Below, piece by piece: positions 1-9,849 of a stretch of DNA of 64,000 nucleotides. The position numbers and the translations under genes are program-made. The stretch lies in NCBI GenBank assembly GCA_018401995.1, contig JAGYJR010000002.1:62001-126000 (forward strand), read 5' to 3'. This DNA comes from Flavobacterium sp. Lineage in GTDB: Bacteria > Bacteroidota > Bacteroidia > Flavobacteriales > Flavobacteriaceae. The stretch's first letter is position 1, and every line of letters begins with the position of its first letter. The notes under the pieces are model-generated. The model made no database searches. It was not told the DNA's origin and saw nothing but the letters and a program-made list of their open reading frames with translations.

Positions 1-2
1 TA

Positions 3-347
3 CAGTTAGCTATTACCGACTTAAAAGAAGGAATGATTTCAGAATTAAATGAAATTTTTTCTCAAAATAAAGGCGATCATTTGGTCACTTTTGAGGTGAT
101 GGAATTAGAAAAAATAAAAATAGTTAAAGAAGAAAACCTTGTTGTTGTGCCAACAGTTTCAGAAGATGAAGAAAGCAATGAGGAAATAGATGAATTGGCG
201 GAAATGGATTTGGACATTCCAGTTGAGAAAGAAGAAATTGTTGTAAAAACGAAGCTTTCTATGCCAAGTAGAAAATTGAAAGTTAAAATTTCCTCTGAAT
301 TGTTACAGGAATTAGAACGTATGCAATTGAGTTTTAAATTGAATTAG
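3..347 (+). CDS. dnaE: DNA polymerase III subunit alpha, C-terminal fragment (5' end outside window)
   Basis: Frame open from window start (QLAITDLKEGM...); acidic C-terminal tail and position directly upstream of trxA resemble flavobacterial DnaE. Confidence 0.7.
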   Translation, partial: QLAITDLKEGMISELNEIFSQNKGDHLVTFEVMELEKIKIVKEENLVVVPTVSEDEESNEEIDELAEMDLDIPVEKEEIVVKTKLSMPSRKLKVKISSELLQELERMQLSFKLN

Positions 348-416
348 TATCAATTATCAAAATGTAACTATAACAAAAACTAATTTTTAAAACCCAATTC
401 ATTCCAATTTAATTTC

Positions 417-424
417 TAAATTTG
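417..424 (+). promoter_or_regulatory. Putative Bacteroidetes -7 box (TAAATTTG) of trxA
   Basis: Matches TAnnTTTG; no clear -33 TTG. Confidence 0.4.
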
Positions 425-458
425 CATAACATAAAAGTAAAACTTAAAGAAAAATAAT

Positions 459-776
459 ATGGCATTAGCAATCACAGACGCTTCTTTCGAAGAAGTAGTA
501 TTAAAATCAGATAAACCAGTAGTAGTAGATTTTTGGGCAGCTTGGTGTGGTCCATGTAGAATGGTAGGTCCAGTTATCGACGAAATTGCTTCAGAATATG
601 AAGGAAAAGCAGTTGTTGGAAAAGTTGATGTGGATGCAAATCAAGAATTTGCTGCAAAATATGGTGTTAGAAACATCCCAACAGTTTTAGTATTCCAAAA
701 CGGAGAAGTTGTAGGAAGACAAGTGGGTGTGGCTCCAAAGAAAACGTATACTGATGCAATTGATGCATTATTGTAA
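459..776 (+). CDS. trxA: Thioredoxin
   Basis: WCGPC active site, ~105 aa thioredoxin fold. Confidence 0.97.
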   Translation: MALAITDASFEEVVLKSDKPVVVDFWAAWCGPCRMVGPVIDEIASEYEGKAVVGKVDVDANQEFAAKYGVRNIPTVLVFQNGEVVGRQVGVAPKKTYTDAIDALL

Positions 777-795
777 TATTTGAAAAAGAAATTCA

Positions 796-824
796 GGGCT
801 CAACGAAAGTTGGGCCTTTTTTTA
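796..824 (+). terminator. Intrinsic terminator after trxA
   Basis: GGCTCAAC-GAAA-GTTGGGCC stem followed by T7. Confidence 0.85.
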
Positions 825-880
825 TTCCAAAAATCGAATATTGACTGATTTTCTCTATATTTACGCTACAAATTCAATTT

Positions 881-2026
881 ATGCAGTTTTCTGAAAAGCG
901 AAACATTACGCGTTGGTTTATCATTTCAGCTTCCTTTTTCATTGTTATATTAATACTTTGGAATACGTACAATTTCTTCCAAATTTTCAAAGAGGAAGAA
1001 CGAGTTAAAATGGAGCTTTGGGCAATGGCTCAAAAAACCTTAGCAAATGCTAATGAAAATACAGATGTGGATTTGCCTTTTGAAATCATCCAAATGGATA
1101 CAGATATTCCAATGATTATTTCTTCCAAAGAAGGCAAGATTGTTAATTTCAATAATATTGATGAGGAAATTGTTACTGATAGTTTGAAGTTACAATCCTT
1201 ATTTCGAATAATTCAATCAGAAAACGACCCCATTCGAATGGAACTTTCTGAAAATAATTACCAGTTGTTGTACTACGGAAATTCGCCTTTATTGAATAAA
1301 CTGAAATATTATCCTATTGCTTTATTGCTGATTATTATTTTGTTTGGAGCCGTTGTTTATAACTTCTATCGCGCAACCAAAATGGCAACACAGAATAAGC
1401 TTTGGGCTGGAATGGCAAAAGAAACCGCGCATCAAATTGGAACACCATTGTCTTCCTTAATTGGTTGGTTAGAATTGCTCAAATTGGAAAACGTTGAAGA
1501 AACAACCATTTCAGAGATAGAAAAAGACATCACACGTTTACAAACTATTACCGATAGATTTTCAAAAATTGGTTCAGAACCTGTTTTAGAGTTGAAAGAT
1601 ATTGTAGAAGAAACCCAAAACTCTTTTGATTATTTACAATCTAGAAGTTCGAAGCAAATTTCTTTTTCTTTTGAAGCACCCAATCACCAAATTTTCATTC
1701 CAATAAATCCTGCTTTACATAGTTGGACAATAGAAAATTTAGTTAAAAATGCTATTGATGCCATGAAAGGAAAAGGAAAATTAGCCGTTGTGATTTCCGA
1801 AACCGATTCGGTGGTAAAAATTGCAGTCACGGATAGTGGAAAAGGTATTCCGGCAAGTCAATTTTCTAAAGTTTTCGAACCTGGTTTTACTACCAAAAAA
1901 AGAGGTTGGGGATTAGGATTGTCCTTAACTAAACGAATTGTGCAAGAATACCACAAAGGAAGAATAAAAGTAGCGCATTCTGAAGTGGGTAAAGGAACTA
2001 CGATGCAAATTAGTTATAAAAAATAA
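881..2026 (+). CDS. Membrane sensor histidine kinase
   Basis: Two TM segments, HisKA-like KETAHQIGTPLSSLIGW, HATPase N and G boxes (NLVKNAIDAM, DSGKGIP, GWGLGLSLTKRIV). Confidence 0.93.
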   Translation: MQFSEKRNITRWFIISASFFIVILILWNTYNFFQIFKEEERVKMELWAMAQKTLANANENTDVDLPFEIIQMDTDIPMIISSKEGKIVNFNNIDEEIVTDSLKLQSLFRIIQSENDPIRMELSENNYQLLYYGNSPLLNKLKYYPIALLLIIILFGAVVYNFYRATKMATQNKLWAGMAKETAHQIGTPLSSLIGWLELLKLENVEETTISEIEKDITRLQTITDRFSKIGSEPVLELKDIVEETQNSFDYLQSRSSKQISFSFEAPNHQIFIPINPALHSWTIENLVKNAIDAMKGKGKLAVVISETDSVVKIAVTDSGKGIPASQFSKVFEPGFTTKKRGWGLGLSLTKRIVQEYHKGRIKVAHSEVGKGTTMQISYKK

Positions 2027-2187
2027 TGCTAAATTTTATTTAATGTATTCGTGTTTGTTTAAAACATTAAAAAATTAAGTTTCATTAAGGTTGTTGCATT
2101 TATATATTGATTTAATTAGGTAAACATCCAGTATGAGTTAGGAAATCATGCTTTTTGTGAATAAAATATATTAATAGTCAAGTTAAA

Positions 2188-2973
2188 ATGAGAATTTGGA
2201 TAGTAATTTTAATAAGCTTCTTTTTCAATTGTAATCTTTCAGGACAAACCCGAACCATTAAAGGTAAAGTAATTTCTGAAGATTTTGATTCACTTGCTAT
2301 GGTTCACATTAAAACAGCTGATAAAACAATAATTGGAAAAACTGACTTTGACGGCCAATTTGAAATTAATATTCCAATAGATACAGCGATATTGCAGTTC
2401 GAATTTACAGGTATGGAACAAACTGAAATACTATTGGATAAAAACTGTGAAACTCTTGAAATTATTATGCTTAATTATGCAATTTATGATTACACATCTT
2501 CTTCAAAAATCGACAGACTGCGAAAGAAAGATTTTAAAAATTTAAAAAGCAAGCATGCAGAAGCTGTTAAAAAAGGAATGTTTAAAAGTAATACTTTATG
2601 TTATCAAAGATATTTTGTGCCAATAAAACCAGATTTAGATAGAATAAATGTAGAAATAAAGGAAGTAAAGAAAGTAAACAAAGAAAACTTTAAGACTTTA
2701 AATATTGGTGCAATTGTTAAAATTCCTTTTGAAATTGATGCTTCAGAAAAAAGAGTAAAAACCTATTTTTCTCTTTGTAAAAATTGCACTGAAAAGTACT
2801 ACAACTATGTTATCACTGGTGAAATTGTAAACAAGAAAAACAAGAATTTGACTCTTGAAGTTAAAGTTACAGAAATACCTATTTATGATTTTCAATTATA
2901 TAACGGGAAAATCGTTAAAGTTGGAGATAATATTAAATATGAAATGAAATATTCTAAGGTGATAATAAATTAA
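2188..2973 (+). CDS. Secreted protein with carboxypeptidase-like regulatory domain
   Basis: Signal peptide; TRTIKGKVISEDFDSLAMVHIKTADKTIIGKTDFDGQFEINIP. Confidence 0.75.
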   Translation: MRIWIVILISFFFNCNLSGQTRTIKGKVISEDFDSLAMVHIKTADKTIIGKTDFDGQFEINIPIDTAILQFEFTGMEQTEILLDKNCETLEIIMLNYAIYDYTSSSKIDRLRKKDFKNLKSKHAEAVKKGMFKSNTLCYQRYFVPIKPDLDRINVEIKEVKKVNKENFKTLNIGAIVKIPFEIDASEKRVKTYFSLCKNCTEKYYNYVITGEIVNKKNKNLTLEVKVTEIPIYDFQLYNGKIVKVGDNIKYEMKYSKVIIN

Positions 2974-3131
2974 AGATAATCTTGATCAAGTGAGAAATAT
3001 AAAGTCACTATTTTTCTTTGATTTTGTAAAATCATAAACTCACAAAACAGAAAATCTCCAAGATTCAATGAATTAAGTTTCATTAGATCCTTCTAAATGA
3101 TTCTTAATTCCTTAATGTTTCAAAATTTACA

Positions 3132-3158
3132 CAAAAAATCCCGATTTTCATCGGGATT
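3132..3158 (-). terminator. Intrinsic terminator of the HIT gene
   Basis: AATCCCGAT-TTTC-ATCGGGATT stem with T-tract on minus strand. Confidence 0.75.
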
Positions 3159-3162
3159 CAGT

Positions 3163-3552
3163 TTATAAATTGTTTCCAATTGCGGTTGCTAATTCTGTAA
3201 ATTCTTCAGGAGTTAAACTGGTTTTTCTTTGAAAACGCATATCATCCATATCTTGTAAAGGAATCAAATGCACGTGAACATGTGGCACCTCTAAACCTAC
3301 AACAGCCATTCCAATACGTTTGCACGAAACCGTTTTTTCTAAAGCAATAGCCACTTTTCTAGAAAATGCCATTAATTCCAAATAAAGGGTTTCCTCCATT
3401 TCAAAAATCTTATTGATTTCTTGCTTTGGAATACATAACGTATGTCCTTTTGCATTTGGGTTCACATCTAAAAATGCCAAAAACTTTTCATCTTCAGTTA
3501 TTTTATAACATGGAATTTCTCCGTTTACTATTTTGGTAAAAATGGAACTCAT
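3163..3552 (-). CDS. HIT family protein
   Basis: HVHVHLIP histidine triad. Confidence 0.95.
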   Translation of the reverse strand: MSSIFTKIVNGEIPCYKITEDEKFLAFLDVNPNAKGHTLCIPKQEINKIFEMEETLYLELMAFSRKVAIALEKTVSCKRIGMAVVGLEVPHVHVHLIPLQDMDDMRFQRKTSLTPEEFTELATAIGNNL

Positions 3553-3710
3553 ATTTTTTTGATTTTCGGATTTTCTGATGTTCAGATTTTGGATTTTAAT
3601 ACTTGATTTTAATTACAAATCTCGAAGCTTCGACACATAATTAAAGCACAAAGTTTACTAGGTTTTTAGTTTATGTGTTTCCTGCGACTGAACACTGCGA
3701 CTGTTTTAAA

Positions 3711-4187
3711 CTATTCTCTAGTGATCTCTAAAACCTCAAATTTCAGTGTGCCGTTTGGAACTGTGATTTCCGCAATTTCGCCCACTTTTTTTCCTAGTAA
3801 ACCTTTACCAATTGGTGATGTAACCGAAATTTTACCTGTTTTTAAATCGGCTTCGCTTTCGGCAACTAAAGTATATTTTAGTTCCATACCATTGGTTTGG
3901 TTTTTGATTTTTACAGTTGAAAGTACTAATGCTTTTGAAACATCTAATTGTGATTCGTCAATTAAACGAGCATTGGCAACAATTTCCTCCATTTTTGCAA
4001 TTCGCATTTCTAAAAGCCCTTGTGCTTCTTTTGCTGCATCGTATTCTGCATTTTCAGATAAATCACCTTTATCTCTAGCCTCTGCAATTGCTTGTGAAGC
4101 CTTTGGTCGTTCAATAGATTTTAATTGATCTAATTCGTCTCTAAGTTTTTTCAAACCTTCTGCTGTGTAATAAGAAACTGCGCTCAT
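3711..4187 (-). CDS. greA: Transcription elongation factor GreA
   Basis: N-terminal coiled coil (GDLSENAEYDAAKEAQ) and C-terminal SPIGKGLLGKKVGE. Confidence 0.96.
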   Translation of the reverse strand: MSAVSYYTAEGLKKLRDELDQLKSIERPKASQAIAEARDKGDLSENAEYDAAKEAQGLLEMRIAKMEEIVANARLIDESQLDVSKALVLSTVKIKNQTNGMELKYTLVAESEADLKTGKISVTSPIGKGLLGKKVGEIAEITVPNGTLKFEVLEITRE

Positions 4188-4397
4188 AATTCTCCTTCTT
4201 TATATTGTATTTGTTTTTAAATACGATTAAAAACTTTTTTTCGTTATAATATTGTTTATAAAATACAAAGAATCCCACACACTTATGGGATTCCTTTTAA
4301 CAAAGATACTAAAATATTTTTAATATAAATTTAAGTTGAACTTTTAGTTTGTTAAAGTTAATTAAATTATTTTTGATAAATATTAGATTTAAATAAA

Positions 4398-4829
4398 ATG
4401 AAAAGATATTTAACTTTTTTAGTTTTTTCAATAGTGTTACTGAGCTGTACTAAAGATTCCATCAGAAATAATAATCCTTTTTTGCCAAATTATCGATTTT
4501 CTTCTTCTGTTATAAATTTGAATTTACCACTTTACAATCAATTAAATTTTCCTGGTAATGCAATCACTTACACAGAAATTGGAGTTGGAGTGTTAAATAA
4601 AGTTTTTATTATTAATACAGGATCTAATTATTTGGCTTTTGATGCGGCTTGCCCTAATCAAGAACTCAGTGGATGCTCCTCAATGAATTTAGTGGGAATA
4701 AGAGCAATATGTCCTTGTGACGATGCTGAATATAGTTTGTTTTCAGGTCAAGCTCCTGGGATGGAATACCCTATGTTGCAATATAGAGTTGAGGTATTAA
4801 GTCCCGAATCTATTCGAGTATATAATTAA
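4398..4829 (+). CDS. Rieske-like lipoprotein, apparently without canonical cluster ligands
   Basis: Lipobox LLSCTKD; Rieske-like spacing CPNQELSGC...CPCDDAEYSLFSG. Confidence 0.6.
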   Translation: MKRYLTFLVFSIVLLSCTKDSIRNNNPFLPNYRFSSSVINLNLPLYNQLNFPGNAITYTEIGVGVLNKVFIINTGSNYLAFDAACPNQELSGCSSMNLVGIRAICPCDDAEYSLFSGQAPGMEYPMLQYRVEVLSPESIRVYN

Positions 4830-4863
4830 AAAAATCTGGATGTTTTGCATCCAGATTTTTTTT
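4828..4863. terminator. Bidirectional intrinsic terminator
   Basis: AAAAATCTGGATG-TTTTG-CATCCAGATTTTTTTT. Confidence 0.85.
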
Positions 4864-4882
4864 GATAACTTAATAAATATAA

Positions 4883-7063
4883 TTAAAAAGACAACGTAAC
4901 ACCAGTAAGGAAGTTAATTCCTGCTTGGGGATAAAATCCTGCACCTTCGAATGTAATTGTACTGCCCGAAGAGTCATCATCAAAGGTATAGAAATAGCCG
5001 TTTGATTCGTATTCTCGGTCAAAAATATTGTTTACTAAACCAGAGAAATAAATAGATTTTATTCCTTTGTTAATTTTCCATTCGTAGTTAATATTCAGAT
5101 CATTAACGGTATAATCTCTTAGTTTTGAGTTTTCAGAATCAATATTTCCCATGTATTGCTCACTAACAAATTTAGATAGTAATGAAATATTCAATAATTT
5201 AATTGGTGAAAAGGTTACAATGTTTCCGGCAACAATATTTGGAGAGTAAGCAATATTGGTATTTCCTAAGTTTTGTAATTGACCATCTCTTTGGAAGAAG
5301 AAATCTTCATTTTTATTCTGACTCAAAGTGATATTTGGACTAATCAAAAACTTATCGCTTAAACGAATTACGGATTCTATTTCTAAACCTAAACGGTAGC
5401 TGTTTCCACTATTTGTAAATACTGGCGCTCCTACATCGTTTAATGCACCTGTTAATACCAATTGATCAATGTAACGCATATAAAAAGCATTGGCATTGAA
5501 TCGAATATTTTTAGAATTGTATTTCCAACCTAATTCATAGTCAAACAAACGTTCTGGATTTATAGCGCCACTCTCATAATCATCGCGTCTTGGTTCTTTA
5601 TTTGCAATTCCAAAATAACCATAAAATGCATTTTTACTATTTAATTGATAGTTTAAACCAGCTTTTGGGTTAAAGAAACGAAACGTATCGTTTACATCTT
5701 CGAATCGAAAACTAGTAGCTTCATAAAATACCATTCTATACTGTAAATCGGCAAATAAATTTAATTTAGAGTCAATATCTTGCGAAATTTTAGCATAAAA
5801 ATTCACATCGTCTTTATTTCCAAAGTTGTCGTAGTAGCGATTTGGATTAGGAATGTAGTTTTGTGTCCAAACCACTTCACCAAAATGTAATCCTAAGTAA
5901 CGGTTAGCAGCACCACCAAATAGTAAATCGGTTTTTCCATTTCTGTAATTTAATGAAAAGGTTGCTCCGTAAAAATCATTATCCAACCAACGTTTTCTGA
6001 CTAAGTCAGAAATTGGATTTCCATTAAATGCTGGCAAATTGTATTCGGTTAAATCCTCGTCTTCTCTATATTGTTCAAAATACCCTTTACCTTTAGTGTA
6101 ATGCAATGCCGCATTTGAAACCCATTTTTCTGACCATTTTTCTGACCAATGCAATTGGAAGTGATTTTGCCAATAATTATCCGTTTCATTATCGTAAAAT
6201 TGCATGTTGCCTTCTTCGTCAAAATACATTCCTGCAGGGTTGAACGTTCTGTCATTTCTTAATTTTTCAGGATCTTCAAGTCCGTACCAAGCTTGATAGG
6301 TTTTTTCTTTCCCCCCAAAAGCTAAAAACTTGATTAACGTATTTTCTTTCACATAATTGGCATTGAAAAAATACCCAAACATATCAGAAGAAGCTCTATC
6401 AATAAATCCATCGGAAGAAATGTTAGAAATACGCCCGTTCAATTCAAAATTATTGTGCAAACCTGTTCCAAAAGATACGGTGTGTTTTCTAGTATTGAAG
6501 CTTCCAAAAGAATTCGCAATTTCAGCAAAAGCTTCTTCTTGATAGGATTTCGTTTGCATATTTAAACTCGCACCAAAAGCCCCAGCTCCATTAGTAGAAG
6601 TCCCAACACCGCGTTGCAACTGCACACTTTCTAATGAAGAAGCAAAATCAGGTAAATTCACAAAAAAAGTTCCTTGACTTTCACTGTCGTTAAAAGGAAT
6701 TCCGTTTAAGGTTACGTTGATTCGGGAACCATCAGAACCACGAACACGCATGTAGGTATAACCCACACCATTTCCAGCATCAGTTGTACTTACTACAGAA
6801 GGTAAATATTGCAACAAAACTGGAATATCTTGTCCTAAATTTCGTGGTGCAATTTCTTCTTTAGAAACGTTTGTATACGTAATAGGATTTTTGTCTTTCG
6901 CTCGAACAGACGAAACCGTAACTTCTTTAAGTTCGGTAGTTTTTAAACTGTCTTTCTGTGTTTCTTGAGAAAAAGAGAAAAGAGAAAAGAGAACAGAAAA
7001 TAGACTCAAATAAATTTGCGTCTTGGTACCTTTGCGGTATTTTTTTTTGAATAAAGTTTTCAT
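4883..7063 (-). CDS. TonB-dependent outer membrane receptor, probable thiamin uptake
   Basis: Plug domain (VLLQYLPSVVSTTDAGNGVGYTYMRVRGSDGSRINVTLNGIPFNDSE) and C-terminal beta-strand F; preceded by TPP riboswitch. Confidence 0.93.
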   Translation of the reverse strand: MKTLFKKKYRKGTKTQIYLSLFSVLFSLFSFSQETQKDSLKTTELKEVTVSSVRAKDKNPITYTNVSKEEIAPRNLGQDIPVLLQYLPSVVSTTDAGNGVGYTYMRVRGSDGSRINVTLNGIPFNDSESQGTFFVNLPDFASSLESVQLQRGVGTSTNGAGAFGASLNMQTKSYQEEAFAEIANSFGSFNTRKHTVSFGTGLHNNFELNGRISNISSDGFIDRASSDMFGYFFNANYVKENTLIKFLAFGGKEKTYQAWYGLEDPEKLRNDRTFNPAGMYFDEEGNMQFYDNETDNYWQNHFQLHWSEKWSEKWVSNAALHYTKGKGYFEQYREDEDLTEYNLPAFNGNPISDLVRKRWLDNDFYGATFSLNYRNGKTDLLFGGAANRYLGLHFGEVVWTQNYIPNPNRYYDNFGNKDDVNFYAKISQDIDSKLNLFADLQYRMVFYEATSFRFEDVNDTFRFFNPKAGLNYQLNSKNAFYGYFGIANKEPRRDDYESGAINPERLFDYELGWKYNSKNIRFNANAFYMRYIDQLVLTGALNDVGAPVFTNSGNSYRLGLEIESVIRLSDKFLISPNITLSQNKNEDFFFQRDGQLQNLGNTNIAYSPNIVAGNIVTFSPIKLLNISLLSKFVSEQYMGNIDSENSKLRDYTVNDLNINYEWKINKGIKSIYFSGLVNNIFDREYESNGYFYTFDDDSSGSTITFEGAGFYPQAGINFLTGVTLSF

Positions 7064-7161
7064 TCGTAAATTATATACGAATAAAAGGGGTAATTATTCC
7101 TTTGGTTAAAAATTAAATTTGATACTCTTTTGACGCCAATAAACGTGCACTTTTATTTTTG

Positions 7162-7238
7162 TCAGTTCCCTAAACAGCATTACCTGTTCTAGGTTCTATG
7201 GGTATGATCTCAGCTCGATATTTTGAGCACCCCTTTGA
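7162..7238 (-). promoter_or_regulatory. TPP (thiamin pyrophosphate) riboswitch aptamer
   Basis: Minus strand reads AGGGGTGCTC...GAGCTGAGATCATACCC..GAACCTAGAACAGGTAATGCTGTTTAGGGAA, matching THI-box CUGAGA, ACCC, GAACCUG, GGUAAUGC and GGGAA blocks. Confidence 0.95.
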
Positions 7239-7335
7239 GACGGGGCAAAGATATAAAAAAATAACAATTTCAAGAACAATTTCAATTTCAAACTTTTTTA
7301 TATTGATTTTTGAACTTGAATTTGCCCTTGAACTT

Positions 7336-7737
7336 TTAAAAGTTTGGTTTTTTTCGGTTTTGTTTTAAAACGCTCATTACTTTTTTGGCATTAAGGCGTT
7401 TTTCTTTAACTGCTCTTGGAATTTTGGTTTCTTTTCGCTCTTTGGGAATGATTAAAGCATTTTCTAGCAACTTAAAACATTTTTTTATGACTTTTTCTTT
7501 GTTTTTCAGTTGGCTTCTGTCTTCTTCACTGGTTAAAATTAAGATGCCGTCTTGGGTTAATTTGGTTGCTATTTTGGTTTGTAATATTATTTTTTCGTCT
7601 TCCGTTAAGCCTTTGGAATTTAATAAATCAAACGATAAAACCACTTTAGAAGACACTTTGTTGACGTTTTGTCCGCCAGCGCCACTGCTTCGTACCGCTT
7701 TAAATGAAAATTCGGATGCTATGATTGATTTATCCAT
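7336..7737 (-). CDS. arfB: Alternative ribosome-rescue factor ArfB (peptidyl-tRNA hydrolase)
   Basis: GGQ motif (RSSGAGGQNVNKVSSKV), ~130 aa, basic C-terminal tail. Confidence 0.93.
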   Translation of the reverse strand: MDKSIIASEFSFKAVRSSGAGGQNVNKVSSKVVLSFDLLNSKGLTEDEKIILQTKIATKLTQDGILILTSEEDRSQLKNKEKVIKKCFKLLENALIIPKERKETKIPRAVKEKRLNAKKVMSVLKQNRKKPNF

Positions 7738-9265
7738 TGTCAGGTTGGTGTGCTGGTTTTAGTAAATCGTTGACCGTTTTTACTGGATTAAAAGTTTCTA
7801 GTGGAACTTCTACAAATATTGTTGTCCATTTTGCCATAGCGCCATTCCATAAACCTGGAAGTTCGAAGGCTTTTATAGGTTTTCCGTTTTTAGTTTTTTC
7901 AGTTATAAAAGCGGTTTTTGGATCAACAAATTGGGTTAAATCAAATTTATCTCCTTTATAATCTTTAACACCACAAACAATATCAACTGGATTAAAATGT
8001 GTAGCTTCTTTGGCAATACTTTTCTGTGTTTTGTTATCGAAATCAATTTGTGATGATTCAACAATTTGCAGGGTTTGTCGACCTTTTTCATCTTGAACCC
8101 AAAATGGTCCGCCGCCTGGTTCTCCTTCGTTTTTTACCATTCCGCAAACACGAATTGGTCGATTCAATACTTTTATTAAATACTCAATTTTGTACTCATG
8201 TTGGAAAAACTGAAATTCTTCTGGCAAAGGAAACGATGCTTTTTCTTCTGCAAAAGTTTTAATTTCTTCCAATTGTTTTGCGTCAACATTTCCAGAAGTT
8301 AATAGTTTTAAATAATTGAAAATTTGATGTTGCACATGCATTAAAACACCACCCAACACTTTTTTGTAAGTAGTAATTATTACTTTGTGATTTTGGGCAA
8401 CATTATCAATGTTTTTAATAAAAATTAAGTCCGATTGCAAGGCGTTTAAGTTTTCAATTAAAGCGCCATGACCACCCGGACGAAAGAAAATTTCACCAGT
8501 TTCTAATCGGAATGGCAAATTATCTTCATTCACCGCTAAAGTATCGGAAGTTTGATTTTGGTAAGAAAAACTTACTTCAAAATCGGAAAATTGATGGTTT
8601 ATTTTTTCAAAATCCGATTGAAATTCTTTATTAATCGTAAAATGAATTTTTGTTTTTATATTCGGTTTTGCCATGAATACAGCTTCCGTCAGGTTTTCTT
8701 CTGTTGGTGTGGCAATATGATTTTCTTTGGTATGAAAAGGCAAAATTCCCTTTGGCTTTTGGGCAAAATTCAAGCCTTCGGAATGCAGTAAAGTTTGAAT
8801 TAAGACATATTGTTTTTTATCGTTGGAAAACGAATAAAAATCGGGATGCAGGGCAATAGTTTTGGACTTTAATATTTCGTAGAAAGGAAAGTTTTTTAAT
8901 CCGAAAACGAAAATTGACAAATCTTTAGCATTTTTTTTGTTCAAATAAGTATTGATGGTTTCTGTTTCCAAGTCAAATTCGTTAAGAAATTCGATCAAAA
9001 ACTGAAACATTCTAGTAGCAGCACCTGAAGCCGGCACAAACTTTTCTAAGGAATAGTTGTGCTTGTGTTTATCAAAATAATTGACAAGCGATTGAATTTC
9101 TTCATCAGAGAATTTCCAAATGCCATCGCCAACAGTAGCGGATTTTACCAAATTAATTTTTGGAATTCCCGTTCTAAAAAAATGCAGCTGTTGTTCGATT
9201 TTTTCTAACGAATTCCCTCTTTTTTTGATAAAATCTATATCGGTTTGTGTAAACGTTTTTTCCAT
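7730..9265 (-). CDS. DUF4301 family protein
   Basis: Bacteroidetes-type 511-aa protein with VPASGAATRMF, RPGGHGALIENLN, EPGGGPFWV. Confidence 0.8.
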   Translation of the reverse strand: MEKTFTQTDIDFIKKRGNSLEKIEQQLHFFRTGIPKINLVKSATVGDGIWKFSDEEIQSLVNYFDKHKHNYSLEKFVPASGAATRMFQFLIEFLNEFDLETETINTYLNKKNAKDLSIFVFGLKNFPFYEILKSKTIALHPDFYSFSNDKKQYVLIQTLLHSEGLNFAQKPKGILPFHTKENHIATPTEENLTEAVFMAKPNIKTKIHFTINKEFQSDFEKINHQFSDFEVSFSYQNQTSDTLAVNEDNLPFRLETGEIFFRPGGHGALIENLNALQSDLIFIKNIDNVAQNHKVIITTYKKVLGGVLMHVQHQIFNYLKLLTSGNVDAKQLEEIKTFAEEKASFPLPEEFQFFQHEYKIEYLIKVLNRPIRVCGMVKNEGEPGGGPFWVQDEKGRQTLQIVESSQIDFDNKTQKSIAKEATHFNPVDIVCGVKDYKGDKFDLTQFVDPKTAFITEKTKNGKPIKAFELPGLWNGAMAKWTTIFVEVPLETFNPVKTVNDLLKPAHQPDNG

Positions 9266-9849
9266 TCTAAATAGCCTAAAATAGCAAGTATTGTAAAAAT
9301 TGAAAATTGCAAACTTGAAAAGGTTAGTCCTTTGTGGAAATATAATGGAACTGAAATTACATCAGCTACAATCCACAAAATCCAGTTTTCAACTTTTCTT
9401 TTCGCCATGAGCCACATTCCTACAAAAAATAATCCGGTTGTGAATGCATCTACATAAGCTGTCCAATCGGTAAATTTATCAAAAAAAAGATAAACAAACA
9501 CCACAAAAAGTAAGGTTACAACAAAAATCAACAATGAAATGATAAAATCTTTTTTTGTCATCATTGAAATTGGAAATTCATCTGCTCCATTTTTGGTTCT
9601 ACTCCATAAGTACCAACCCAAAACACTCATTATGGAATAGTAAATATTGATGATTAAATCGCCGTATAATTGAAATTTTAATAAAATATAAACGAAAATC
9701 AGCGTGCTAACTAATCCTGTAGGATAAACCAAAATGTTGTTTTTTTTAGCAAACCAAACACTAAAAATACCAAAAGTAACAGCAATTAGTTCCAATCCAA
9801 TCAGATAGTTCGAATACTCTTTATATTGAGAAAACAAGAATTCTATCAT
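9235..9849 (-). CDS. pnuC: PnuC-family vitamin (nicotinamide riboside or thiamin) transporter
   Basis: Multi-TM protein with PnuC-like NNILVYPTGLVST, YYSIMSVLGWYLW and NWILWIVADVISVPLY. Confidence 0.9.
   Translation of the reverse strand: MIEFLFSQYKEYSNYLIGLELIAVTFGIFSVWFAKKNNILVYPTGLVSTLIFVYILLKFQLYGDLIINIYYSIMSVLGWYLWSRTKNGADEFPISMMTKKDFIISLLIFVVTLLFVVFVYLFFDKFTDWTAYVDAFTTGLFFVGMWLMAKRKVENWILWIVADVISVPLYFHKGLTFSSLQFSIFTILAILGYLEWKKRLHKPI

Noticed and set aside
2077-3083. 15-bp direct repeat AATTAAGTTTCATTA flanking the 2188-2973 gene
   Set aside because: Short and A/T-rich; could be chance; no insertion-element features.
3673-4128. Listed + strand ORF antisense to greA
   Set aside because: Fully overlaps a clear greA; no motif; typical shadow ORF.
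4268-4295. Hairpin AAGAATCCCACACACTTATGGGATTCCTT between divergent genes
   Set aside because: Weak T-tracts and no gene end next to it; insufficient evidence for a terminator or sRNA.
7385-7762. Listed + strand ORF antisense to arfB
   Set aside because: Shadow of conserved GGQ protein; no recognizable domain.
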